Shown here in pieces: positions 33,370-44,590 of a DNA stretch of 64,000 nucleotides. The position numbers were made by a program, and so were the translations under genes. Every line of letters starts with the position of its first letter. The stretch's first letter is position 1. A model generated the notes under the pieces. The model was not told the DNA's origin. It searched no databases and was given only the letters and a program-made list of their open reading frames with translations. The stretch comes from Dysidea avara (lineage: Eukaryota > Porifera > Demospongiae > Dictyoceratida > Dysideidae), in NCBI RefSeq assembly GCF_963678975.1, contig NC_089281.1:2775926-2839925 (forward strand). The letters are read 5' to 3'.

Positions 33370-33620
33370 TATATTTAGGCATAAACATCCTGTGCTAGTA
33401 AATTGTACCTGAATACGTGCCAGCACACAAACAGCAGTTAAAAATAAGCTGAATTTTTGAAGCATTCAAACTAAACAGTTTGTTGGTGCTGCATAGTGTC
33501 TGGGAGGGAGGGCTACCGAGGACCTTTTAGCAGTATCAGTATGACACAGTTGGAGATAGAGTGTACAAGCATTATTGTGGAAGATTAGCAGGGGAAGTTT
33601 ACACACTCAAAGAACCATTA
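33370..33620 (+). repeat. Third copy of the 24.0-kb repeat arm
   Basis: AGGCATAAACATCCTGTGCT, GAGGACCTTTTAGCAGTATC and GGAAGATTAGCAGGGGAAGT repeat 24090-24310 in the same orientation. Confidence 0.7.
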
Positions 33621-33743
33621 ATAGCCTAATAATTTCAATCATGGAATCTCTCTTTTTTTATGGTTGCTTGAGACAATTTTTTTTGTCGTATCAGTATATG
33701 CTTTAACTGATGTAGCTATACCGCCCATTCCTTCCTACATTCA

Positions 33744-33925
33744 GGTACCAGTCTACTAATAGTAGCTAGATTAACAGTGAGGGATATAATATGATAGGCA
33801 GTAGTCTAGGCTTGTCCAAATGATTTGCTGCACATAAAATGGTCCCCATATATGAGTGTGTCTTAATTGTTTAATGGTTTACTGTATTCATGTGTCACAG
33901 GCCTGGAGGCAGGGTTGGCCAATAT
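33744..33925 (+). pseudogene. NSF-like exon 4-5 remnant, type II
   Basis: GTACCAGTCTACTAATAGTA, a decayed middle (GGCTTGTCCAAATGATTTGC) and the exon 5 start GCCTGGAGGCAGGGTTGG after CACAG. Truncated within exon 5. Confidence 0.65.
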
Positions 33926-34140
33926 AGAAATATCAAAGAAGTGAACATGTGTTCACTCCCAATGGTTTTATACCGGAACAAGCATGTTTTCATGTTATAA
34001 ACATGTTTGTGCACCTGAATCGTCCACACTATTAAAATGTATGGCATATTTTTAAAGCATCATAACTCCCTTGTTCTTGCCTGTATCAAAGCGCTTTTTT
34101 GATTAACAGTTCTGGTGTTTAAAGGGTTTCACAGCTGTTT

Positions 34141-37100
34141 GGGCAGCTGGCCCATGTAACAAGAAACGAGGGCTCAGGTGAACGCGAACAGACTATAGTG
34201 ATGAACTGTACACATCACAGAAATGACGATGTCTTGTTAGATCTCCTGGTCATTTAAAACATCTTCCACAAATAAAAGGAAAATTCCTTTCCTAAGATGC
34301 TCTGTTGGCAGCACAAGTATTTCCTTCTCTACACTGTGCCACCTCATCAACAGCTAATGCACACAAGTTAGACCACCAATTCTCAAAACTAATAGCCTGT
34401 AAGTCAGACATCACTTCATCCCTCCATCACTTCTTGGTACCATGAAACCATACAATGGCCTTTCCTTCAATAGCTCTCCAAACAAAAGAGTCTTTGATAA
34501 TTGGTCACTACTCATACAGCCAAGGTGACCAAGCCACTGTAGCCATTGATTCAAAACAAAATCATGATCAGCTATTGACCAAGTTATCCAGATAACTGTT
34601 GGGTAGTAATATGATTCTGCTATTGTTGGATTTTAAACACACTCAATTTGTACACAGTGGTTGTGGAATGTGGTTAACCTTCTCATATCAGGAACCTTCA
34701 GAGTCCACGTCTCTGCTCCATAAGTCACCACAGCCTTATAGACAGCTCTCTTAGTATGAGAGTGCAATTGAGGAAGATTGGTACCCTCAAGCAACCAAAG
34801 GCTTTGGAAGCCTTAGCAATTCTACAATTAACCTCGGCAGCGATCTCACCATCACTGGAACCTTGATAAGTCAAATCTCTAACCATGTCAATCTCACCAC
34901 CTTCAACTGCCACTCAGTAGGGAATCATCACCCTCAGCAACTGCAGCTCCCACTGCCAAACCTTGTCTTTGGTAAGCTAACAGTTATTTTATTTTTATTT
35001 TATTAAGATTTACAGCACAAGTGCTGAAGGTCCATAGTTAGGCTTTAAAAACTTGCCACTTGTACAAACCTCTTACCAATTGACTCAAAGGCAGCGAAAT
35101 GTGACTCATGCCAAGGGCGGCCCCAGGAATTTTGGTGACTGGTTTCCAAACTTTTACTATATCACAAATGTAAATCTAGGGGGGTGTGGGGGCAAGATTT
35201 TCCAGAAAATTGTGCAATTTGAAATGGAATCTCAAAGGCATAGCCAGGATTTTTTGAAGGGAGATCAGTTCCAACAGCAGTATTGAGTTACCAGAAGCAG
35301 GGGTCTGGGGGCACAGCCCCCAGCCACTGAGAGACTTCCAATATTTTAATGAATCTAAACTCCATATTTTATGCAATAATAGTACATTAATTATAATGCA
35401 TAGCTATATAAGTGCCCCTGGGATGATGCTTAAACAGACAGCATAACACATAGAGACGAATATAGACATCTGTAAGTGATAGTTATCTCACTGGTATAGG
35501 GACCATGAATCCACTGATACAATTGGAATGACTTACAATCAAAACGTTATAACTACAAAATACAGTAGCTAGCTAGCTACTTACAGTTCTTAAGAGAAAC
35601 ACAAAATGTGGCTGTTCTATTATAGTGGTTGACTGTTCTATTAGAGTATTTCGATCTAAACTTTTGTACTATTGCAAATCACTGTAAAATATAATTTTGA
35701 TTACCTGAATACACTTGACCAGTTTCCGGAAACCTCAGAAACCCCCTAGATCCGCCCCTGCATGCAGTCACCTGCACTGTCAATAACCTAGATTTTGCAG
35801 TTCGATATCCCACCAGCTTTCTACCACGTTTATACAAAATAGGCAGCTTCTCCACTCCTGGTCACCGTTGTATTAAAACAGATATTAAAGTTGGCACCAT
35901 AGTACAACCTTGCCTCAAGCCATTCCTCAAAATAATTGGTAACAGCACTCCCCACCCTAACTCAAGCCTGCATCCCTTTGTGGAAGGACCTGATAATGCT
36001 CAGTATGGTAGGAGGCACACCACACTTAGCCAAGACAGTCCACAGAGCATTCCTATGTATACAAAATCATAAGCTTTCTTCAGATCCGCAAACATCATAA
36101 AAAGTGAGTCCTCATGTTCCCTTGTCTTCTCCATCAACTGTCTGGCCACAAAAATCATGTCCATACAACCTTTTACTCTCCAAAATTTGCATTGTGAGTC
36201 TGGTAACAACTCTTCAGCAATCACCTGAAGCCGTTCCTGAAAAACCCGACCCATCACTTTTCCTACAACATCCAACAAGCTAATCCCTCGCCAGTTGTCA
36301 CAGGATTGCAGGTTGCCCTTCTTGGGCACTGGTACGATCACAGCATTGTTTCAATCCTTAAACACTTCTCCTTAATTCCCTCCACACAGCCTCCACCAAA
36401 GTAAGCAACCAGCTATGCAAAGCAGGACCACCACACAAAATCATCTTTGGAAGGATCCCTAGCTGATAGTCCACCTGCTTTCCTCACACCTTCATGCAGT
36501 CTCCAGCTTCTCCATCGTAGGGGGATTATCAAGATGTAACATTGGCTCAAGAGAAGGCATAGCAGCAACCACTTCATACTCTGGACAATAAGTATTTTCT
36601 TAAAATGTTGGTACCAACAATCAAGTACCTCCTCAGGTCCCTTAGTTAACTGACCATCATCCTTCAGAACTGCAGTGGGCCTCACTGGCATCCTGCCATT
36701 GCCACCATGAACTCGTAACTTGCAGATACATGCAGTCCCATCTAGTTTTACTATCCTTCACAGCTTCTTCACCTTCTATGACCACTTTCAAAATCCACTC
36801 CCTTTTTGCATCAGAAACAGCCTTCTGCACCATACATTGGAGCTTGCTTACGAGATATTGTACCAACTTATAAGTATCTTGAATGTGCTTGGTTCTTCTC
36901 CTCTATTAGTGGTTTCATCACATTGACACTCTCCTCAAACCATTCTGGGTTAGAGCACACTCCTCTGCCAATAGATTCTTCAGCAGAGCTTGTGATGCAG
37001 GATCGCAGATGTTTCCAATATTCTTCTGCTGTACTCTCACAGAGGCTCCAATCAGACAACTCCTCCTCCAATGACTGCACATAAGAGTCACGCATCTCAG

Positions 37101-37930
37101 GCATAGCAAACCTATGCACAGCAAATGGCAAGGGGCATATCTTAACTCCTACTCTCTGTGGAAGCATCATTCTCAGTCTGCCTCTTACCAAATAATGATT
37201 GGTCCAGCAGTTAGCTCCTCTCATCACCTGCACATCTAAACAGCATCTCCTTTGGCTGGTCCCCATCACTTTAAAATCGATCATTGACAACATTAAGAGG
37301 TGCATCCAAGTGCCAAGATGTACTGGCTTCTTCTCAAAACAAGTATTCATCACAGTGAGCTGATTCGATTTAGAAATTGTTCACCAGCAAAGTTTATTTC
37401 TGCAATCCCATGTCTACCAATAGTTCCATGCCACAAGCCATTGGCAGGATTGAACACACCCACCCTAGCATTAAAATCTCCCAACATCACAAGGGTGACA
37501 CCCTGAGGAACATTATCCAATGTATCCTTTAATTGTTCCAAAAACTAGGACCTAACATTAGGAGGAGCCTTGCCAGTTGGTTCATAGACACAGATAATAG
37601 TCACAAAAGTTTTATCTGATTTCTGCCACTGTTGTTGAGTCCATTTCAGCCTAACCATGATCATCCTAGAGCTAACTGGCTTCCATAGCTCACCAGCTGA
37701 TCTCAGTAGCTCTCTTATATCCAATAAAATACCTACACCTTCCCTCCAAGCAACCACCAGGAGTAGACCTTCCAGAGTGCAGCAACCCACCAGTAGCTGG
37801 CCAAACATCTGCTCCAAACCATTTGGTGTCCTGAATTCCTGCCACTGACACTTTATAACGTAACTCTGCCACCAGCAACATCAATTTCCTATTCACTGAA
37901 TCACACAACAAATCACCTCCAAGGCATTAC
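34141..37930 (-). pseudogene. APE-type LINE retrotransposon ORF2, broken
   Basis: Read from about 37930 downward. The APE endonuclease shows VAGIQDTKWFGADVW, ICVYEPTGKAPP, VMLGDFNARVG, then KKPVHLGTWMH and ANCWTNHYLVRGRLR. A linker follows, then the reverse transcriptase: IVPVPKKGNLQSCDNWRGIS, MIFVARQLMEK and the motif-A region MFADLKKAYD at about 36341-36070. Then come GLRQGCTMVPTL, a C-terminal thumb-like region (AEVNCRIAKASKAFGCLR at about 34800), WLQWLGHLG and a terminal CCHC/C2H2-like finger near 34190-34250. Stops and frameshifts occur throughout, and the catalytic FADD block is missing at the insertion point. The general layout matches LINE proteins often mis-named craniofacial development protein 2-like; the exact clade is not settled. 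Confidence 0.82.
34982..35757. mobile_element. Insertion inside the LINE, hAT-like right part
   Basis: This block interrupts the LINE between its reverse transcriptase and C-terminal parts. From about 35114 to 35757 the ends resemble each other inverted (CAAGGGCGGCCCCAGG on the left; CAGGGGCGGATCTAGG reading in from the right), as in hAT-type non-autonomous elements. CATGC lies on both sides. 35000-35040 carries TTTACAGCACAAGTGCTGAA, shared with 27560. The motif TTCTATTAGAGTATTTCGAT at about 35637 belongs to a recurrent family. Confidence 0.5.
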
Positions 37931-38245
37931 TTTCGACAAAATCGGATATCACCTGAGCTTTCTACCAATAATCAAACATTTCAAGAACAAAACAATTAAA
38001 TCATGATGTTTCATAAGATGTTTCACAGTCATGTAAACCTACTAACTAACAAAAAAGCAAAGTAAGTCACTCTCTAGTGCAAAACAAGTGCTTTCTTTGG
38101 ATTGTAAGCCCAAAGAAATAGAAGCACAATTAGTTTCTAGACTTATCCACAAGAACACCAATTGTGGCTTGTTGGTATCTGCAAACACTGCAAACCACCA
38201 CCCAGGGGTCATCATGATATTGTATTGTACATATGCACTGTAGGT

Positions 38246-39710
38246 AATACTACAGTTCATTGCAACACACTAGACTGTATGAAGTCACTGCTGTTATATG
38301 GACCAAGAGGTGAGTGGGTAACTTTAGTACCTGTAAGTAGAAATCTTTCTGGCATCTTCAATCATCTTTTATGGAGTCATTTGTGTGAAAGCCAGTGATA
38401 CATACTAATCAATCTTTTAAACTGTTGTAACTTTTACATAACTTTGTGCTGAAGTAGCATCTCCAACAAGATTTAATTGTTTTATAAGTGGTTGCTTTAT
38501 TAGAGTGATTGCCTAATCATTTGCTACACATTTGAGTACTGCTCTTCAAGGTACATTCAGTATGTGACTGGGTTTTGGAAATCAGTTTTTAATGTCCCGT
38601 GTGAAATAAATAGAAATCTATACTTTGCTGTGTCATCATTAAAGCACTTGTACACTTGTTAAATTATTTCACAGAATTTGTTGTAATTCAAGGTACTGAC
38701 TAATGATCCTGATTCTAATTATTGTAAATCTGATTGGAATGTCTCATTTTAATCATAAATAGTATAAAATGTGACATTATGGCACAAGTAATATGTATTC
38801 TGCTATGTTCAGCCTGTTACTCAGTATTTCAAATAAAGAGCAGTATGAGGAGCATCTTTGTTCCCAATAACTAAGGCAAGGTGCATATGAAATTGTGATG
38901 TGTGTGTACCTGGTGTGGTTACGTTCTGAGAGGACCCTGTGCCCCCCCCCCCAGAAATGATAGAGAAAGGGCTACCTGATAGCTAACTCACAGAAGTGTT
39001 CAGTGCATGCCATTTAGAGCAGCTAAGTTGTTAAAATATTGCAACTTGATAGTTTGGCACAAGTAGTGAAGTAAAATTCCCACAGACAAAGATTTGAAGT
39101 ATGTCAGTCACATGAGACATGTGTATGTATGTATGTACGTACACACATGTAAAAACACATACCATATATATCGTACATATCAGGAAACATTTTCCTTTTT
39201 ATGGTTGCTCAGGAGTAATATTATTTTATGATAAATGTTTTACGATGTGCAAATTATACAGCAAACTGTACGCTAAGCTATACAGTCCATTTCTTCACTA
39301 CGTTAAGGTACCAGTCTACTAATAGTAGCTACACTAACAGTGAGGGATATGGTGGGGAGCAATTTAGGTTGTCTGAGCTATTTGCTGTACATAAATCTCA
39401 CCACCAAAAGGGCACAAGTGATCATTAATTCCAAGAACATGCACCAGTGAGTAAATGTGTGTGTGTATTAATTATTGTTGAATGCATTCATGTGCTCCAG
39501 GCCTGGAGGAGGGTTGGTACTAATTCCCAGTGGAGTAGAAATATCAATAAGAGATCTACTATATGTACTGGAGTGTGTATATGTACCAGATCATCACTAC
39601 ACTCATGTACTACACTGGACCATATTGAGACCAGCCAACAAACTTATTGGAGTGTGTTAATCTTCATCGTCATATTGACTCTAATGTCGCAGTGAATTCT
39701 TGAATACATA
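38246..39710 (+). pseudogene. NSF-like fragments (exons 1, 4 and 5)
   Basis: 38246-38309 is exon 1's end before GTGAGT. 39307-39447 is a shortened exon 4 with the same internal deletion as at 29.8 kb. 39502-39710 is exon 5 (GCCTGGAGGAGGGTTGGTAC) with a 2-bp gain (TGTGTATATGTACC for TGTGTGTGCACC) that shifts the frame. The block 38210-39430 is nearly identical to 28700-29965 apart from small indels. Confidence 0.7.
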
Positions 39711-39719
39711 TTAGATGCT

Positions 39720-41072
39720 AGCATCAATTTAATTAGAAGATGAAATACTTGAATATGACATTAATTTAATTATATATATTAGACCTTAGCGAGATTAAAT
39801 ACTTTAATATGTATAGTAATTTTGAAGCAAAAGATGCACCATAATTAGCTGCTTACAAGTCTCTAAATGCTGTAGATCCTTTGTTCTATATCAGTGTCTT
39901 TGGGGAAATCAAAACACAACATACAATTACACACCAGTAACACCTGAAACACATGAGCGTTATTTGGTATACTGAACAGTGTACTAATTAGAGGGAAGTG
40001 TAATGGTCTAAGCACTGCATTTCTCATGTTACTAACAGATGTGAAGGCACAACAAGAAGCTGTACCGGGTCAAAGTTAGTTGGACTTTTGCTTGGAGCCA
40101 CAATGCAGCTGCAGTAGCCTGATAGCCAATAGTTAGGTTAATGTCTAGAACCTGCAGCAGAATTACTCAGAATTTAGTAACCAGAAGGTGCTATCATTTG
40201 TGTGTGAATCTACCTTATTGTACTAACAATGACAAAATGTATCTAGTTTATTGGGTTGAGGCTTAGCAAGCCCCACCATATTGAGAATAGCTATTCACAT
40301 TGCTTGCTTGATTGATTGCTTTCTGTGTATTCATCTCCCTTATAAGTGATAATTTGTAGACCAAACATTACAGCCTTTAAGTGTAGCCACTATACCATCT
40401 ATGTGCTAACCATAAAAACCAACTCATGATCAGTAATATCCAGTACTTTATACCTATGCACTGTACATGTAACTCTGTCTTATTAATGTGAAATACTCAC
40501 TGGTATGTAATATTTACACAGTATTTGAATGTATACATACCACTTTATCATGGGTGTTCAAAGGCGCTACTCATGGTTTAACTCTGAATATTGCCTGGGC
40601 AATATCATGGGAATGCAGTTTGCTCATGCCTTTGATACCCAACCAGTTCAAAGCTATGATATGCTTTGACTCATTATATTGAGCAACACGGAACATTTAA
40701 TTATGGGTTTGGGTTTACGGGTTAGGCTAAGCTCAGTGTATTGCTAAGTTTCAATTAGTTGGCAGTTACTAAATGATGAATGATGAGTTAAAATAATCAT
40801 TTTTGGGCAGTGCATGGATGCGTATTTCAGCATTGAGGTGAGTAACATAATCCCCCGATCGCAATTTTTCTGGCATTGTGTGTAAAGCACTATGACGTAT
40901 GTATGAATAACGTTCTAACAGCTACTAGTCCACACTACTATCAATCATCACATACTGATGTATGTACGTATATAAGGAACAGGTTGAATGCTCTGTAGTT
41001 CTTTCACCTGTCAGGTGAATGTGCTTAGAGTGATATATATATCACTTATACAATGACTGTGTTGGTATATGC
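39720..41072. other. Non-coding stretch related to 7.5-8.2 kb
   Basis: Shares patches with 7540-8130 and 30000-30290 (GTATCTAGTTTATTGGGTTG, CTAACCATAAAAACCAACTC). No gene recognised. Confidence 0.5.
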
Positions 41073-41080
41073 ACTCCTGG

Positions 41081-41423
41081 CAGGGCCGCCCACAGGGGGG
41101 GGGGGGGCAACTGGGGCATTTTGCCCCGGGCCCCAGCCTGAAAGGGGCCCCAGGAGGCCCCCTGAATACCTGTTTAAAAGATCGATATACTCTAATAGAG
41201 CAGTCAGATCTAAATACTCTAATAGAGCAGTCACAGTATTCTTCAGAGGAGCAGTATAGCAAGCTTATAGATAAGGAGATATGGTTGGTGATGGGTAGTT
41301 ATTGTCATTGCCAGCAGGTTGTGACCTTTTTTTTTTTTTTTTTGGTCTTCACCTTACAACTTGGGTCAAGGGCCCCACTTTAACTCTTTGCCCTGGGCCC
41401 CTTAATTTCTCTGGGCGGCCCTG
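41081..41423. mobile_element. hAT-like MITE, 343 bp
   Basis: Terminal inverted repeats CAGGGCCGCCCACAG and CAGGGCCGCCCAGAG (14 of 15 match) are flanked by ACTCCTGG (41073-41080) and ACTTCTGG (41424-41431), an 8-bp target duplication with one change. The CAGGG start and 8-bp duplication are hAT hallmarks. Inside are CCCC/GGGG-rich subterminal repeats, two CTCTAATAGAGCAGTCA motifs and a T17 tract. No transposase; mobilised in trans if at all. Confidence 0.82.
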
Positions 41424-41504
41424 ACTTCTGGGCCTGCTGCCCCGGCTCATGCTTCGAGTGTCAGCAAAATCCTTTACAGCCATTACATATATCACTTACA
41501 CCAC

Positions 41505-41575
41505 AGGTTTTGGTGATATATACACCCTTGGCCCTTGGGCCTGCAGCCCTCATGCTTTGGGTGTACATATCAAAA
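41505..41575. repeat. Hairpin-family member
   Basis: GATATATACACCC and GGGTGTACATATC pair around CTTGGCCCTTGGGCC, giving a stem-loop of the same layout as 10031-10094. Confidence 0.6.
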
Positions 41576-41697
41576 AAATCCCTTGCAGCCATGGTATAAC
41601 TATTACATATATATATATTGCCTCTCACATGTAGAGTACATTTGTGCCTAACCTTCAAATTAAATATATATATATGTACCACTTTCATACCTCAGAT

Positions 41698-42229
41698 CAT
41701 AGGTGGCAGAAAGGAGGTTAGGGGGCTTAGCTTCCCCTCAGAATGATATTTTGTTGAAATTACCTTCTTGGAGTGGGGCTAAAAACCGTGATAAAGATCA
41801 ATATACCTAATAGAGCAGTCAAGGCCTTCATAAAAACGTGTTCCTAAAAGTACTTTTAAAAATAATTTAAATTAAAAAAAAAAAGAAAAAAAGTTGCCTA
41901 CAGTGGGAATTGAACCAGGTACCTCTTAAAGTGAACTGGGTATCTCTTACTTTAAGAGTTGGTGTCTTACCAACTGTATCAAGTGCTTCCAGGTGGATGT
42001 ACTGCTTATAAATGCTATACGTTCATTAATCCTGTAGTCAACAGCTAAAAGCTTTGCCAAAAAAAGTAAAATGCTTCAAATTGTAACTATAAAATTGCTA
42101 TAAATTAAGTTTGGTGAACTTTGAGACATTATGAAAGCTAAAATGGCTACGGCTTCTGGGGGCCACAGCCCCCCAGACCTCCTGCTACCAGAGACTCCAT
42201 ACTCCAATCAGCCCCCCCTCACTTTACTG
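41698..42229. mobile_element. Non-autonomous DNA element with 8-bp target duplication
   Basis: CCTCAGAT stands on both sides (41690-41697 and 42230-42237). The related DNA at 8237 has CCTCAGATCAAAGG uninterrupted, giving a paralogous empty site. The element has G/C-run subterminal regions (TTAGGGGGCTTAGCTTCCCC, AGCCCCCCCTCAC), but its outermost inverted repeat is weak. A tRNA-like SINE is nested at 41885-41995. Confidence 0.7.
41885..41995 (-). repeat. tRNA-derived SINE
   Basis: On the minus strand: A box-like TACAGTTGGTAAGACACC, B box GGTTCAATTCC, then a T/A-rich tail at 41870-41890. An extra about 20-nt segment in the middle (AGTAAGAGATACCCAGTTCA) prevents a normal tRNA fold. Confidence 0.6.
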
Positions 42230-43076
42230 CCTCAGATCAAAGAAAAGCCAGTGCATATTGCACTAATTCATGAGATATATGCACTTATTTCATTAACTCA
42301 AGATATTGCACAGGTAATTGTGTGTATATCACAGTAATTCATTCCAAGGAATCCCCAGATTGTTTTGATGTCTTGCGCTATACCATAATATAGTCACATA
42401 TCTTGTGATTATTGTGGGATTAAGTTTTTTTTGCTATTGTAAGAGCATTTTGAGGAGCCCCTTTGATACAATGATGCCTTGTCATTATTCTTGCGTTGCT
42501 TTCCATGTCCACTATTGAAATACACTCATGAAGTATGCCAGCAGTTTCCCACGAGACATGTTCCCAAATGGCAAATATTAGTTGACCATGAGCACTTGTG
42601 CTTTGCCTGGTATATACGCAGTCATGCCCCTAGTATAACTATTACATGTATGTATGTATGTATATATATACATACATATGTGACCAGATTTTACAAAACC
42701 GATCCAAATTGCACAGCAGGCAAAATTAAGTGGTCTGAAGGGTAATAGTTTATCTTGAAACTTATAATGTGCAATTTGGATCATTTTTCCAACATCCAAT
42801 CACATATTGGCTTCCTGTTATGGTTGTAAACTATTTGCAGTACATTGTAGAATGTCTATAAACCGTCAGTACTGAATAAGTCATCACCATCCTTGCAAAC
42901 AGCCATAGAATGTAGCTTCTTTACATTCACCTCAAGGAATGTGTAGTTAGCAGCATAACTCACTCACTTACCATTACACACATTTATGTACATATAACTG
43001 TTAAATATGGGAGCACACATGCAAATACAAACTATACTTATAATGCCTCAAGCAGCAGCAGCAGTAGTTGTATACT

Positions 43077-44006
43077 TCACTGTATGTGCAATACTAACTG
43101 ATCCACTAAGATACCTTCATCACCAAAATCTTCATCAGTACAAATACTCACTTCCACATCATCCATAGTAGCCATATCCAACTCCCTATAGAACCATGGT
43201 AGGTTGGGGTTATCACAACAAGTGTTACCAGTAGGACAGTCTAAACCATCCCACAAAGGATCAGACAAGTAATGTGTAGCAAACCTAGGACCACCAGAGT
43301 TCACTCCACTTTCACAGTAAAAATTGGAGCCAGTAAACTCATCTGCAGCTGAGTCGCAATCACAACGTGTGTCAGTGGCATCAACTACATATGTCCATAT
43401 GTGTTGACGAGGGCTACCATGTGTTATAAACAATGCATCATTGTCGACGGTCCCATCAATGAATCCTTTCTGGTAACCTCTAGCCATTCCACATACTTGC
43501 TGGTAACTTATTCCCTTAGAGGAGAATAGTACAGGATAACATCCAGCAGTATTATTTGGTGATCTACAGAAACTGATGCCATCTTGTGAGCTCTTGTTCC
43601 ATCCAGTTGGACAATCATCTCCTCTGGTAATGTTAACACTAGCAATTCTAGTCCATCCACCAATATTACCACATACTACTCGTTGCTCCATATCACAGTA
43701 TACATTACGAGGAGGATTTGTAAGCCAATAATATCTTGACTTATTATGAGTTTGGCTATCAGTATCATAAATTTATTTACAAGAACCAACATCTGGTCGT
43801 TGTTCCATATCACAGTATACATCCTGTAAAGGATTAACAAGCCAATAATATCCTGACCTATTGTGAGTTTGTGGGTTTTGGTCATAGATCTCCTCACAAG
43901 ACTCTCCAGGATAGAAAGGATGACTAAACTGAACAGTATTACACTGTTCAGTATCACTGAGCTCAGCTGTTACTAATGTACAGCACAGCAACATTAACGT
44001 AATCAT
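43077..44006 (-). pseudogene. Secreted-protein gene copy, two modules, single nonsense codon
   Basis: The true ATG is at 44004-44006 (MITLMLLCCTLVTA signal peptide). Module 1 (SCEEIYDQNPQTHNRSGYYW) is intact and ends YCDMEQRPDVGSCK. The next codon is TAA, where every other module has GAA or GAG (SCKEIYD). Beyond that codon the frame stays open through IYDTDSQTHNKSRYYW, YCDMEQRVVC and the complete C-terminal domain to a normal stop at 43077. One G-to-T change therefore separates this copy from a full-length protein of about 310 residues. The C-terminal domain has diverged more than in the other copies (VDATDTRCDC, VSICTDEDFGDEG). It could be a pseudogene, a polymorphic null, a read-through stop or an assembly error. 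Confidence 0.85.
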
Positions 44007-44097
44007 CACTGAGATAGAGTACCGTTGCTCGTCGTACAGAGATGTAGCTCTTCAAGATTTAGTATTTTTCAAGTAATGGTCAAATTAAATTGATTAT

Positions 44098-44590
44098 CTA
44101 CACGCCTCCTGAGTCCGCCCTACTGTAATTGCTTCGGCTTCGCCGGCGCTGACTCCACTTGCGGTTCAGTTTTTCGCTGACTGGGATTTCTAAAGTAGCT
44201 ATAGATTGGCTAGCTAGTTTCAGTCTGACTGAGTTGACAGAAGTTTTGGTTCTTGTTTGCTTAGGCCACGAGTTTCCCTTTCTTCGTTGAGCACGTGAAG
44301 CATGAGGTGTGGCATTTAGTGTCGTGCCTGCGGGTAAAGTTGTGATAACCTGAAAGATAACCGGAACCCGAGCCAATCACCTAACTATTGTCATGCATTA
44401 GGCTATAAGTATAAGTGTAACTTGAATAAAACATCAGTGTGGCAGCCAAGTTTGTTACGGATGGCCGCAATGCATGCAGATGACTGCTAGCTGCTTCACT
44501 CTCCGGCTTCACTATTAAAACCTCGATTAAAACGACTTGCTGCGGACTCCTACTGTTTGCAGCTTGCTGCCGCTGTTTAAGCTGCATGGC
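44098..44590 (-). other. GC-richer block with basic reading frames, unrecognised
   Basis: Higher GC than its surroundings (GCTTCGGCTTCGCCGGCGCT at 44130) with open minus-strand frames rich in Arg, Ser and Thr. No family is recognised. It lies just upstream of the 43-44 kb secreted-protein copy but is not needed to explain it. Possible promoter or first-exon region of an unknown gene. Confidence 0.2.

Noticed and set aside
36000-37911. Host gene resembling craniofacial development protein 2
   Set aside because: That name is commonly attached to LINE endonuclease/reverse transcriptase proteins; the DNWRGIS and ADLKKAYD motifs show a retrotransposon.
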